38,037 nt of DNA from positions 1-38,037 of IMG/VR virus record IMGVR_UViG_3300041809_003420; one strand, written 5' to 3'. The notes beneath the pieces are model-generated. The model did no database searches. It was not told where the DNA came from and saw only the letters and a program-made list of their open reading frames with translations. The position numbers and the translations under genes were made by a program. The stretch comes from a virus. This document shows, one piece after another, positions 1-6,828 of the stretch (its first letter is position 1; each line of letters begins with the position of its first letter).

Positions 1-957
1 ATGCAACTGCACTTGTTTCCTAGTAACTCCGAGATGGATCGCCTCTACCAAGAACGCGCCAGGCTGCGACAAAGCCGATTTGCGCCAGCCACTGAAATTG
101 GCTATGCGTACGACTGGGCTTTGTTTTCCGCATGGTGCACCGAATGGGAGCGCGCCGCTTTGCCGGCCTCTCCCGAAACCGTGTCGCTGTATCTCACCGC
201 GATGCTGAGCGCCGGCAAGAAAGTAACTACAGCCAGGCGCAGAAGCTGCGCCATCGCTCATCATCACCGGACCGCCGGGCATGTGTCGCCGGTGACTTCC
301 GATATCTACCAACTGCTCACCGGCGCCCAACGGCAACGCGGGGAGCAGCCCCGCGAAATGCGGCCGCTGAGCCTCGACCAGTTGCGCGAGATCTCCACCA
401 GACTGGCCGAGCTGGGGACGCGGATCGCGGTGCGCGACCGCGCCATTGTGGTAGTGGGGTTCGCGTCGGCATTGCGGCGCTCGAGCATCGCCGCTCTCAA
501 CCTGGAAGACATCGAATTCACCGAGCAGGGGTTCATCGTGAACGTGCGCCGCGAGAAACAAGACCAGGAGGGGCGAGGGCGTTTGATTGGTATACCGCAC
601 GGCACCCAGCCGGCGACGTGCGGCGTGCGCTGCCTGCAGGCCTGGCTGGCGGTGCGCGGCAACGCGGCCGGCCCGCTTTTCCCGCGCCTCGATCGAAAGC
701 ACGCCAACCTGCCGATGGATGGGGAGTGCGTCGCCCGAGTCGTGAAGAAGTGCGTCGCCATGATCGGACTGGATCCGCGCGACCGTTTCAGCGCTCACTC
801 TTTGCGGGCCGGGTTCGTCACAGCGGCGGGAGAGGCGGGAGTGGGAGACCTGCTGATTGCCTCGCAGACCGGCCACCGATCGATGAACGTTCTGCGGAAG
901 TATTTTCGGCGAAGCCAGCTTTTCCGGGCCAACGCGTGCGCGTTGATGGGGCTGTGA
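1..957 (+). CDS. Tyrosine recombinase / phage integrase
   Basis: A 318-aa tyrosine recombinase, expected to integrate and excise the element by cutting and rejoining DNA through a 3'-phosphotyrosine. Residues about 20-110 form a SAM-like core-binding domain; residues about 120-318 are the catalytic domain. The full active-site set is visible: Arg159 (in ALRRSS), Lys186, His266 and Arg269 (HSLR), His292 (GHRS) and nucleophile Tyr301 (KYFRR). The length fits XerC/D and phage integrases. The start codon is base 1 of the window, so an upstream start cannot be excluded. It is convergent with the small basic gene at 960-1154, leaving only two bases between the stops. Position at the edge of a phage gene block supports an integrase role; no att site could be recognised. 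Confidence 0.93.
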   Translation: MQLHLFPSNSEMDRLYQERARLRQSRFAPATEIGYAYDWALFSAWCTEWERAALPASPETVSLYLTAMLSAGKKVTTARRRSCAIAHHHRTAGHVSPVTSDIYQLLTGAQRQRGEQPREMRPLSLDQLREISTRLAELGTRIAVRDRAIVVVGFASALRRSSIAALNLEDIEFTEQGFIVNVRREKQDQEGRGRLIGIPHGTQPATCGVRCLQAWLAVRGNAAGPLFPRLDRKHANLPMDGECVARVVKKCVAMIGLDPRDRFSAHSLRAGFVTAAGEAGVGDLLIASQTGHRSMNVLRKYFRRSQLFRANACALMGL

Positions 958-959
958 CG

Positions 960-1154
960 TCAAGGAGTGATTGTCTCCGCCGCTTTCGCTCGGTCTTGGC
1001 GGACTCTGGCCCAGCGTACATTCACTGTCGCTCTCATCCTCTCGGAGCGCTGTTCTGGCGTCATTGTCGCCCGCCGGATCTTGGCCGCCTTGCGGCCGCC
1101 GATGCCGCCGAGCTTTGTTAGGAGCTTTCTTTCGGCTGCGGTTAGTTTGGCCAT
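960..1154 (-). CDS. Small basic GGKA/ARW-type protein (copy 1)
   Basis: A 64-aa, strongly basic protein with a GG(R)KA motif (about residues 19-23), a TPEQRSE segment and a conserved VRWAR near residue 48. It shares this layout (GGKA..., a short acidic E-E/E-R stretch, then ARW) with the proteins at 34119-34316 and 34876-35064. Such small lysine- and arginine-rich proteins resemble KGG-type stress or nucleoid proteins and are likely to bind nucleic acid, but no function is established from sequence. A promoter-like TTTACG (1187-1192), 18-bp spacer and TATAGC (1163-1168) lies directly upstream on this strand, placing the predicted transcript start within a few bases of the ATG, so the mRNA may be leaderless. 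Confidence 0.72.
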   Translation of the reverse strand: MAKLTAAERKLLTKLGGIGGRKAAKIRRATMTPEQRSERMRATVNVRWARVRQDRAKAAETITP

Positions 1155-1155
1155 T

Positions 1156-1192
1156 CCCTATAGCTATACTCCCATACGATGGGCTGCGTAAA
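1156..1192 (-). promoter_or_regulatory. Promoter with TATAGCTATA dyad for GGKA/ARW copy 1
   Basis: Reading leftward, TTTACG at 1192-1187 is followed by an 18-bp spacer and TATAGC at 1168-1163. The -10 lies inside the 10-bp perfect palindrome TATAGCTATA (1159-1168). The start codon is at 1154, so the predicted transcript has almost no leader. Inferred from consensus spacing only. Confidence 0.4.
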
Positions 1193-1220
1193 GGTGTCTT
1201 TTGAGGGGGAGCCCCTCCAT

Positions 1221-1261
1221 GGCTACCGGGGGTAGCCCTGCGAGGGCTACCGGAGGTAGCC
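1221..1261. repeat. Tandem pair of GGCTACC-N3-GGTAGCC hairpins
   Basis: Two copies of a perfect 7-bp inverted repeat with a 3-base loop lie 7 bases apart: GGCTACC (1221-1227) with GGTAGCC (1231-1237), and GGCTACC (1245-1251) with GGTAGCC (1255-1261). The inner arms also pair with each other across GCG, so two alternative folds are possible. The 24-base unit is thus a near-perfect direct repeat of dyads. Confidence 0.8.
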
Positions 1262-1349
1262 ACCACAGGTCAGCGTATTGAGAGTTAGTACAGAGAGTTA
1301 CGACAGAGACGCGCCGGCTCCCTCCGGAGGGGTTTGTTTTTGGGGTAAG

Positions 1350-1393
1350 TCGTCGTCGTCGTTCTTCGTAGGAAAGCCCCGAGACGACGACGA
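1350..1393 (-). terminator. Hairpin of CGT repeats downstream of the LuxR-type gene
   Basis: Arms at 1350-1360 and 1383-1393 are perfectly complementary over 11 bp (TCGTCGTCGTC and its complement) around a 22-base loop. The hairpin begins 14 bases after the leftward LuxR-type stop codon, a place where a terminator is expected. There is no clear U-run after it, so intrinsic termination is uncertain; it could instead be an mRNA stabiliser. Confidence 0.4.
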
Positions 1394-1406
1394 ATGCCCG
1401 GAAAAA

Positions 1407-1817
1407 CTAAGCAGCCCGCCGGCAGCGGCAGATGTCGCGTTCGCAGGGACAACCCACTTGGTGGAGGACGAGGGGCACGGAATGGCCGTGCATGACTTGG
1501 GGGTAAGTGAGGACCCAGAGGCACAGGGCCACGCGGTTGGGGGCGTCGATGGCTGCCATGATCCGGCAAACGTATTCCCTGACGGTGACTTCGGCGATGT
1601 TGAGCCGGACGGCGATTTCCTTGTTGCTGTTGGCTTCGAGCAGGAGCGCCAGCACCTCGCATTCGCGGGGTGACAGTGCTAGGAGGGAAGTTGGCTGGCC
1701 GTCGACGTTGGCCGTTGTGGATCGTTTCACCCGGGTTCCCTGGATTCCCCTCGCTACCCTCAATTGGTTCGGGCCAACCCCACAAACCGTCAGGGTACGA
1801 AAGTATGGTAATTCCAC
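1407..1817 (-). CDS. LuxR-type HTH transcriptional regulator with Cys-rich tail
   Basis: A 136-aa protein with one GerE/LuxR-type helix-turn-helix at residues about 48-104 (LSPRECEVLALLLE, then NKEIAVRLNI and EVTVREYV). There is no recognisable autoinducer-binding or receiver domain: residues 1-46 are too short and look disordered. The C-terminal tail is odd, with CPC at 123-125 and CRC at 130-132, which could bind a metal or respond to redox state (inference). The start chosen is GTG at 1817. A GATAAT -10-like hexamer at 1829-1824 puts the predicted transcript start at the GTG, so translation may be leaderless. It points away from the KTSC and late genes and may control lysogeny or host functions. 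Confidence 0.82.
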   Translation of the reverse strand: MELPYFRTLTVCGVGPNQLRVARGIQGTRVKRSTTANVDGQPTSLLALSPRECEVLALLLEANSNKEIAVRLNIAEVTVREYVCRIMAAIDAPNRVALCLWVLTYPQVMHGHSVPLVLHQVGCPCERDICRCRRAA

Positions 1818-1823
1818 CCTACC

Positions 1824-1852
1824 ATTATCGGGATTGTTTTGTCTTAATTAAC
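1824..1852 (-). promoter_or_regulatory. Possible promoter of the LuxR-type gene
   Basis: Reading leftward, TTAATT (1851-1846) is followed after 16 bases by GATAAT (1829-1824); the GTG start at 1817 is about where transcription would begin. The -35 match is weak. Confidence 0.3.
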
Positions 1853-1870
1853 ACCTCATGCTGTAGGTGT
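1851..1870 (+). promoter_or_regulatory. Hairpin occluding the KTSC gene ribosome-binding site
   Basis: ACACCT (1851-1856) and AGGTGT (1865-1870) form a perfect 6-bp stem with an 8-base loop. The right arm contains the AGGTG Shine-Dalgarno-like sequence five bases before the ATG at 1875. Folding would block initiation, so it could be a translational control element; the stem is short. Confidence 0.35.
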
Positions 1871-1874
1871 GCAG

Positions 1875-2078
1875 ATGAAGCCGGTCACTTCCGAGGCGAT
1901 CAGGGCGATCGGGTATGACCCGGCGAGCAAGACGGCGCGTATTGAGTTCTCCAACGGACGCATTCATGACTATCCGGGCACAGAACCGGGAGATCACGAT
2001 GCTTTGGTGGCGGCCGATTCCATTGGCCGCCATTTCAACGCTCACATCCGGGGGCGAAACCATGTGAGAGTGGCCTGA
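1875..2078 (+). CDS. KTSC-domain protein
   Basis: A 67-aa protein covering one KTSC domain (Pfam family of that name). Typical features are visible: an N-terminal V-T-S segment, IGYD (12-15), a beta strand ARIEFSNG, an aromatic turn HDYPG (31-35), ALVAADS, and the diagnostic GRHFNAHIRG near residues 51-60. The family is common in phages, prophages and next to lysyl-tRNA synthetase domains; its biochemical role is unclear. I chose ATG 1875 over the in-frame GTG at 1869 because an AGGTG lies five bases upstream. It is divergent from the LuxR-type gene. Confidence 0.82.
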   Translation: MKPVTSEAIRAIGYDPASKTARIEFSNGRIHDYPGTEPGDHDALVAADSIGRHFNAHIRGRNHVRVA

Positions 2079-2165
2079 ACGTGGCCGCGTAGAGCGGGCC
2101 GAAGCCTCGCGGAGGGGGCTCAAAACTACCCCGGTCCCGTAGCACTGACAGGAGAGCCGTATCCC

Positions 2166-2471
2166 ATGGAACGTGTTCCCGTGATGTGTGGACTCGAGTG
2201 CGTGGAGCTGGCGGACGCGTCGCGCGTTGAGCGGCTGCGGACGGCGCGGAACGCGAAGCTGATCCGGCGCCGGAGGGACGGCCAGGTGGTCGAGATCCAA
2301 CTTCGCGAAGCGGGGGACGACTACAAGCTGCCGGCGCGGCTAGGGAACCCGGGGCGTTACGCGTACGACAACGAGACGCCGGACAATCCGCGGGGTGTCT
2401 GGACGTTGAAGCGCGTTCCCAGAACAGTAAGATCGGTATTCCGCGCGGTTGTCGAGGGCTGCGCGGCTTAA
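2166..2471 (+). CDS. Hypothetical phage protein, 101 aa
   Basis: A 101-aa basic protein I do not recognise. It has an Arg-rich central part (residues about 20-45, including KLIRRRRDG), then an acidic and aromatic part with GNPGRYAYDNETPDN. No membrane segment or signal peptide is visible. An AGGAG lies 11 bases before the ATG. It begins the rightward gene block that leads into the lysis cassette, 87 bases after the KTSC gene; I see no clear promoter in that gap. Confidence 0.6.
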   Translation: MERVPVMCGLECVELADASRVERLRTARNAKLIRRRRDGQVVEIQLREAGDDYKLPARLGNPGRYAYDNETPDNPRGVWTLKRVPRTVRSVFRAVVEGCAA

Positions 2472-2492
2472 TGCCCTCATCGGGTACGGCCG

Positions 2493-2849
2493 ATGGAGAG
2501 CAAGCCCAACCCACGGGTCTGGCCAACCGGTCGGCCAGGCCCGGGCTTACTTCCGCTGGACCGGACCGTGGCGAATCTGCAGGGCAAAACGTACTCCGAG
2601 AAGCTGGCGTCGTTTCGCGCGTGGCAGAGAAGGCAGCCGCGGACCAAGCGTAAGTCGCGGGCCGAGCGCCGCGAGGCGGAACTGGACGCGTTTCTGCGGG
2701 ACCTGGCGACGGACCGCGAGTGGGCCTTTCGATTCCGGCGGGTTGCCAAGCGGCGTCCGGACGTGAAAGGCATGTTGCAAAGCACGTGGCCGGCGTTCGC
2801 GGCCGCAATTCGCAAGTGGGGACCGCCGCGCGTTAGCTGGCGGGCGTGA
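2493..2849 (+). CDS. Hypothetical basic phage protein, 118 aa
   Basis: A 118-aa basic protein of unknown function. The N-terminal 25 residues are Pro- and Gly-rich; residues 30-90 are predicted helical and very charged (KRKSRAERREAELDAFLRDL), and the end is aromatic (STWPAFAAAIRKWG). It overlaps long open frames on the other strand, but this frame was preferred because it continues the rightward gene series and ends just before the next gene's AAGGAG. The start is uncertain: no strong ribosome-binding site precedes the ATG. Confidence 0.5.
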   Translation: MESKPNPRVWPTGRPGPGLLPLDRTVANLQGKTYSEKLASFRAWQRRQPRTKRKSRAERREAELDAFLRDLATDREWAFRFRRVAKRRPDVKGMLQSTWPAFAAAIRKWGPPRVSWRA

Positions 2850-2872
2850 GCCAAGGAGAACGGAAAAACAGT

Positions 2873-3223
2873 ATGAGCAGCCTCATCACCACAGCAGAGC
2901 AGGCCCTGGCAGCCGCGGCGAACGACGTCGTCAAGGCCGCGAAAGTGATCACCAGCAAGGTGCTTCCGGTGCTTGTCAAGATCGGCGCGTCGGCGTCCGA
3001 AGTGGAGGCCATCACCGGCCTGGTGGATCCCGCCGCGGTGAACATCGAGCTCGTGGCGTATGCCGTGCTCGGAGCCGTCATTACGGCAATCGAGGGCGCC
3101 GCGGCCGCTGCCGCCTCGGGCGGTCTCAACATAGCGCTGGATGCGGCCCTGGTGGCCGACATCAAGGCGATCATTCCCGCGGTGAAGGCGCAGGCTACGG
3201 TCGTTCGTGCGGTGGGGGCATAA
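2873..3223 (+). CDS. Ala/Val-rich helical protein, 116 aa, lysis-region
   Basis: A 116-aa protein, almost all Ala, Val, Ile and Leu with scattered Lys and Glu. Residues about 62-90 (AYAVLGAVITAIEGAAAAAASGG) look like a membrane or amphipathic helical hairpin. No family is recognised. The ATG at 2873 was preferred over the GTG at 2846 because AAGGAG lies in between. It is followed after four bases by a holin-like gene, so a role in the lysis cassette is possible but unproven. Confidence 0.6.
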   Translation: MSSLITTAEQALAAAANDVVKAAKVITSKVLPVLVKIGASASEVEAITGLVDPAAVNIELVAYAVLGAVITAIEGAAAAAASGGLNIALDAALVADIKAIIPAVKAQATVVRAVGA

Positions 3224-3227
3224 GAGC

Positions 3228-3560
3228 ATGAACAACATGGACCCGGTTGTCACGCAGGTCGGCATCAGCGTGGCGATCGTGCATCTCATCGAATGGCTCA
3301 AGGGCAAGCGGTGGTTTCCGTGGATTACGAACCAGTCGGCGGCGATCAACCGCGCCGTGTCCTTCTCCGCGGCCTTGCTCACGGGCATCGGCTTCTCGTG
3401 TGTAACTGTCGGCTCGCTGCACAGCGGCGGGTCGTTTACGGTGAACTTTCCGGCTTTGACCGCAGTCACATTCAGCGCGGCGATCGCGCGGATGATGTTC
3501 GGGGGCGGGGTGCAGCAGTGGTACTACACGCAGGCCGTCAAGCCGGCGGCGAAACCGTGA
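3228..3560 (+). CDS. Putative holin-like membrane protein
   Basis: A 110-aa membrane protein with hydrophobic segments at about residues 8-20 (VGISVAIVHLIEWL), 42-62 (AVSFSAALLTGIGFSCVTVG) and 75-90 (FPALTAVTFSAAIARMMFGGG), and a basic middle loop and tail. The size and topology fit phage holins, which form lesions in the inner membrane to release endolysin. The call rests on topology and position (three genes upstream of a lytic transglycosylase), not on a family match. Its stop overlaps the next gene's start in GTGA. Confidence 0.6.
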   Translation: MNNMDPVVTQVGISVAIVHLIEWLKGKRWFPWITNQSAAINRAVSFSAALLTGIGFSCVTVGSLHSGGSFTVNFPALTAVTFSAAIARMMFGGGVQQWYYTQAVKPAAKP

Positions 3561-3898
3561 AGCCGTTCTCGCAGACCTGCCGCGATCTGGCGCTCGTCGC
3601 CGTCGCGGCTTTTGGGTGCTGGTCGCTGTGGACGCTCACGGGCAGCGCGCGGGACGTGCTGGGGTCGGTCAATCGGCTCGCCTGGTACGCTTCGGTTGCC
3701 ATGGAGCGCGCGGAGCCGGATTTGCTGGCGACGGCCGCGGAGATCAGAGCGTTAGTCGAGGGGTCGGTGCCGATTCAGCGAGACGCGGCGGGGATAGCGG
3801 CGGATGCGCGGGTCGTCGCGGACCGCCTGGCGGCGCCTCCGGACGCCAAGACGAGAAAGCTGAGCCCGGCGGACCGGTTCATCCGGCTGGTGTTTTAA
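3557..3898 (+). CDS. Single-pass membrane protein with long periplasmic-type tail
   Basis: A 113-aa protein starting at GTG 3557, overlapping the previous stop by four bases (GTGA), so translation is probably coupled. One membrane segment at about residues 8-28 (DLALVAVAAFGCWSLWTLTG) is followed by an 85-residue, mainly helical, charged tail. This N-in, one-helix, helical-tail layout is like that of i-spanins or accessory lysis proteins, but no Rz1-like lipoprotein partner is found nearby. Function is therefore inferred from context only. Confidence 0.6.
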   Translation: MKPFSQTCRDLALVAVAAFGCWSLWTLTGSARDVLGSVNRLAWYASVAMERAEPDLLATAAEIRALVEGSVPIQRDAAGIAADARVVADRLAAPPDAKTRKLSPADRFIRLVF

Positions 3899-3910
3899 GG
3901 GGGACTTTTC

Positions 3911-4189
3911 ATGAGCTTCAGGAGCAGCCTCGCGGAAATCCGCGCGAATCGAAAGGCGAGGGCCGTTGCCGCCATTGGGGTGGGCGCTGCCTTTCTGGCG
4001 GTGTTCGCGCCCGAAGTGCTGACCGCTATCATTCGCAAGGTGATGTTCATCGGCCTGCTGGGAGTGACGTATAAGCTCGCCGACCGGTACATTCTGGCCG
4101 GCTTCGAGACGGTGGAGGTGCTGAAAACCAATGCGGTCGCGATTGCTCTTTTGCTTGGTCTGTTGGCTATCGCTGCTGCCCTCGCTTAG
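3911..4189 (+). CDS. Small membrane protein, second holin candidate
   Basis: A 92-aa protein with a basic N-terminus (RANRKARA) and hydrophobic segments at about residues 17-36, 42-58 and 74-92, ending in a very hydrophobic Leu/Ala stretch. A GGGGGA ribosome-binding sequence lies six bases before the ATG. The last 59 bases overlap the start of the lytic transglycosylase gene. Size, topology and overlap suggest a holin or antiholin acting with that enzyme; no family is recognised. Confidence 0.6.
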   Translation: MSFRSSLAEIRANRKARAVAAIGVGAAFLAVFAPEVLTAIIRKVMFIGLLGVTYKLADRYILAGFETVEVLKTNAVAIALLLGLLAIAAALA

Positions 4190-4652
4190 CGCGCAGCCGA
4201 AGCTAAGTCTCTACTTCCAGCGGTGGGCGGCGTATTACGCGCCCTGGGAAGATTGGCACTGGTTTTGGGTGCAGGGGTGGGTGGAGAGCGGGCGGCGTCC
4301 GGATGCGGTGTCGCCATGCGGCGCGATCGGGGTGATGCAACTCATGCCGGCGACGGCGCGCGCCCTGAAGGTGGATCCACGCGACGCCGAGCAGAACATC
4401 CAGGGCGGCATCCACTACGACGCCATGCTGTGGGCGTCCTGGGCGGACGTGCCGGATCCGGCCCAGCGGCGCATGTTCATGCTGGCCAGCTACAACGCCG
4501 GCGAAGGGAACATCCGAAAGGCGCAACGGCTGGCCGGCGGCGCGAGGACCTGGTTCGAGGTGGCTCCCTGGCTGGCGCGCGTCACGGGCCGGTTTGCGGC
4601 CGAGACACTGCACTATGTGGCGAAAATTCATCATTTGATGGGGATCGAGTAA
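4131..4652 (+). CDS. Lytic transglycosylase endolysin with signal peptide
   Basis: A 173-aa soluble lytic transglycosylase-like (SLT/GH23) enzyme expected to cleave the MurNAc-GlcNAc bond of peptidoglycan. Residues 1-21 form a Sec-type signal (basic start, LLFCLVCWLSLLPSLSA). Catalytic Glu52 sits in VESGRRPDAVS, followed by GAIGVMQLMP (64-73), NIQGGIHY (89-96) and ASYNAGEGNI (119-128), the classic motif series. The signal peptide means export may not depend wholly on a holin. The start overlaps the preceding membrane-protein gene by 59 bases. It occupies the same place, just before terminase, as the lysis genes of P22. Confidence 0.9.
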   Translation: MRSRLLFCLVCWLSLLPSLSAQPKLSLYFQRWAAYYAPWEDWHWFWVQGWVESGRRPDAVSPCGAIGVMQLMPATARALKVDPRDAEQNIQGGIHYDAMLWASWADVPDPAQRRMFMLASYNAGEGNIRKAQRLAGGARTWFEVAPWLARVTGRFAAETLHYVAKIHHLMGIE

Positions 4653-4657
4653 GGAGT

Positions 4658-4852
4658 ATGAACGCAAGCTGGCTTCCAGGCATTGCCACCGCCATCGGAG
4701 TTTTGATCAACCTCGTGTGGACCGCGGTGAACATGCAGATGCGCACCGACCTGTCGCGGCAGATCTCGGAGCTGAAGGAGTGGATGGGTAAGGAGTACGT
4801 GGCGGACAAGATCTGCACGTTGCGGATGGCCAATTTGGATGGAACTCCCTAG
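4658..4852 (+). CDS. Small membrane protein with coiled-coil tail
   Basis: A 64-aa protein with one membrane segment at about residues 5-30 (WLPGIATAIGVLINLVWTAV) and a short charged helical tail (LSRQISELKEWMGK) that could form a coiled coil. AAGGAG precedes the ATG by only one base. The layout resembles small phage proteins found beside endolysins (Rz-like or antiholin-like), but it is not assigned. Its last 14 bases overlap the terminase small subunit gene. Confidence 0.6.
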   Translation: MNASWLPGIATAIGVLINLVWTAVNMQMRTDLSRQISELKEWMGKEYVADKICTLRMANLDGTP

Positions 4853-5270
4853 CACGGTAGCGAAGGCACGGGCTTTTCTGGCGGCATACCGGAAGACGTG
4901 CAACATCACGGAATCGGCCAGAGCGGCCGGGGTGGGCTCGCGGCAGCATTACCGGTGGCTGGAGAAATACCCGAAGTACAAAGCGGCGTTCGAGTGCGCC
5001 CAGGTGATCGCGGCAGACTACCTGGAGAGCGTGGCGATCGAGCGGGCGTCGATTGGGTGGGAGGAGCCGGTCTTCTACCAGGGCGCGGAATGCGGGCGTG
5101 TGCGGCGGTTCGATGGCGGCCTGATGCAGTTCCTGCTGCGCGGCGCGAAGCCCGAGAAGTACAAGCAATCCACGGAATTGACGGGAGCTGGGGGCGGACC
5201 GATCCAGGCGAAGCTCGAGGTGGTATTTGTGAGCGGGCCGAAAGCTGAGGCGCCGGCGGAGAAGGCGTGA
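4839..5270 (+). CDS. Terminase small subunit
   Basis: A 143-aa protein with an N-terminal helix-turn-helix (about residues 8-42: AFLAAYRKTCNITESARAAGV, then SRQHYRWLEKYPKYKAAF), a central helical region and a C-terminal MQFLLRGAKPEKYK motif common in phBC6A51-type small terminases. It would recognise packaging sites on concatemeric phage DNA and load the large subunit. It overlaps the next gene by four bases (GTGA), the usual small-large terminase arrangement. The Ala/Pro/Glu-rich C-terminus probably contacts the large subunit or portal (inference). Confidence 0.82.
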   Translation: MELPSTVAKARAFLAAYRKTCNITESARAAGVGSRQHYRWLEKYPKYKAAFECAQVIAADYLESVAIERASIGWEEPVFYQGAECGRVRRFDGGLMQFLLRGAKPEKYKQSTELTGAGGGPIQAKLEVVFVSGPKAEAPAEKA

Positions 5271-6562
5271 GGGTCGAGTTCCCCGGGAAGGTCCAGTTCC
5301 TATTCGAGCCGCACGATTACAAGGGGCTGTACGGCGGCCGCGACGGCATCAAGAGCTGGTCGATGGCGCGCGCGCTGCTGATCATGGGCGCGGAGCATCG
5401 GCTGCGGTGGCTGTGCGCGAGAGAGACACAGCAATCGATCTCGGAATCGGTCCACTTTCTGTTGAAGAGCCAGATCGCGGCGCTGGGGCTGGACGACTTT
5501 TACCGCGTGGAGAAACAGCGGATCGTCGGGACGGTGGAGCATACGACCGGCATGTACGGCCGGCCGATCGATAAGCCGGGCAGTTCCGAGTTCGTTTTCG
5601 CGGGTCTAGCACATAACGTCGACCAGATTAAGAGCTTCGAGCAACTCGATGGGGCGTGGGTCGAGGAAGCGGCCAACGTCAGCAGGAATTCGTGGGAAGT
5701 GGTGTTGCCGACCGTACGCAAGGAGGGCAGCGAGATTTGGTTCAGCTTTAACCCGCAGCTACCGTCCGACGAGACGTACCAGCGCTGGGTGGTGCATCCT
5801 CCGCCTGGCGCTGTGGTGGTGCGGACCAGCTACCTGGACAACGCGTGGTTGTCAGGGACCTCGCGGCGCAAGATCGAGGCGTTGAAGGAGGCGGACCCCG
5901 AGACCTTCGAGCACATTTACGGTGGGGCGACGCGGAACGTGCTGGCGGGCGCGATCTACGCGGCGGAGATGATGGCGGCGGAGAAGGGCGGCCGGATCAC
6001 CCGGGTGCCGTACGATCCGTCGAAGCCGGTTCACACGTTCTGGGATCTGGGGTGGGCGGACAAGGTGTCGATCTGGTTTGCGCAGGCCTTTCCGTTCGAG
6101 TACCGCATCATCGACTTTTTGGATGGCGACCATCGGAAGTTCGCGGACTACCTGGTGGACCTGCAGGCCAAGGGCTACGTCTATGGCACGGATTATCTGC
6201 CGCACGATGCGCGGGCGGGGAGCCTGGGCACGGGCAAGTCGATCGAGGAGCTGGCGCGCGCGGCCGGCCGGAAGGTCTCGATCGTGCCGAAGCTGTCGGT
6301 TGCGGATGGAATCAACGCGGCGCGGACGGTGTTTCCGCTGTGCTGGTTCGATGCGGAGAAATGCGCGCAGGGGCTGCAGTATCTCAGGCGGTATCGCTAT
6401 GGCGAGATTCAGACGCTGGGAGTTCCGACGCGGGAACCGCTGCACGATGAGTCGAGCCACGCGGCGGACGCCTTCCGGTATCTGGCGCTGGGGATGAAGC
6501 CGCCGAAGAAAGATCCGCCGAAGAAACCGGCGATGGTGTGGGCGGCGACGGCCTGGTCATAG
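5267..6562 (+). CDS. Terminase large subunit (ATPase/nuclease)
   Basis: A 431-aa packaging motor of the PBSX/Terminase_3 type. The N-terminal ATPase has a Walker A variant GGRDGIKS (23-30, Lys29), a Walker B-like segment FEQLDGAWVEEA (124-135) and a coupling motif FSFNPQLPSDE (159-169). The C-terminal RNase H-like nuclease shows Asp260 in HTFWDLGWAD and the terminal D-E-S-S-H-A-A-D motif (from Asp394). It drives DNA into proheads and cuts the concatemer. It starts at GTG 5267, overlapping the small subunit stop. All key residues appear present, so it should be functional. Confidence 0.94.
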   Translation: MRVEFPGKVQFLFEPHDYKGLYGGRDGIKSWSMARALLIMGAEHRLRWLCARETQQSISESVHFLLKSQIAALGLDDFYRVEKQRIVGTVEHTTGMYGRPIDKPGSSEFVFAGLAHNVDQIKSFEQLDGAWVEEAANVSRNSWEVVLPTVRKEGSEIWFSFNPQLPSDETYQRWVVHPPPGAVVVRTSYLDNAWLSGTSRRKIEALKEADPETFEHIYGGATRNVLAGAIYAAEMMAAEKGGRITRVPYDPSKPVHTFWDLGWADKVSIWFAQAFPFEYRIIDFLDGDHRKFADYLVDLQAKGYVYGTDYLPHDARAGSLGTGKSIEELARAAGRKVSIVPKLSVADGINAARTVFPLCWFDAEKCAQGLQYLRRYRYGEIQTLGVPTREPLHDESSHAADAFRYLALGMKPPKKDPPKKPAMVWAATAWS

Positions 6563-6571
6563 AGGGAAACG

Positions 6572-6820
6572 ATGGCGACGAATCGCGAAGGTTTCATGTT
6601 CGACTTCCGCAAGGGCGGCCAGCTGCAGCGGGAGAGCAAGAAGGCCGCGCAGGCTGCAGCCAAGAAGGCGGCCGCTAAACCGCCGGCGAACGATCTGACG
6701 GCGGGAAAGCGGAGGGATTTGGCGGCGTCGACGTTCGGCCTGCCGGCGGAGAAGAAGAAGGTCGACCGAAAGGCGAAGCGGATTCTTCACGACGACGAGG
6801 GCGATCACGAATACCGGTAA
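6572..6820 (+). CDS. Hypothetical Lys/Ala-rich protein, 82 aa
   Basis: An 82-aa basic protein between terminase and portal. It begins with a short FMFDFRKGG, then a Lys/Ala/Gln-rich helix (residues 17-40) and a tail containing LAASTFGLPAEKKK. The FGLP segment recalls small phage proteins near terminase and head genes, but I cannot name a family. No membrane segment is seen. It starts nine bases after the terminase stop and is probably co-transcribed. Confidence 0.6.
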   Translation: MATNREGFMFDFRKGGQLQRESKKAAQAAAKKAAAKPPANDLTAGKRRDLAASTFGLPAEKKKVDRKAKRILHDDEGDHEYR

Positions 6821-6828
6821 GGAAAATC

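Larger units (their letters stand above)
1193..1406. other. Intergenic region rich in inverted repeats
   Basis: Between the promoter of the small basic gene and the stop of the LuxR-type gene I find no gene I can support. The region holds the paired GGCTACC/GGTAGCC hairpins (1221-1261), a perfect CCTCCGGAGG palindrome (1321-1330) and a long hairpin of CGT repeats (1350-1393). These may serve as terminators, a regulatory site or a recombination site. Confidence 0.6.

Noticed and set aside
2477-3469. 330-aa reverse open frame opposite the early lysis genes
   Set aside because: No ribosome-binding site or motif; forward genes have better starts and membrane-protein character.
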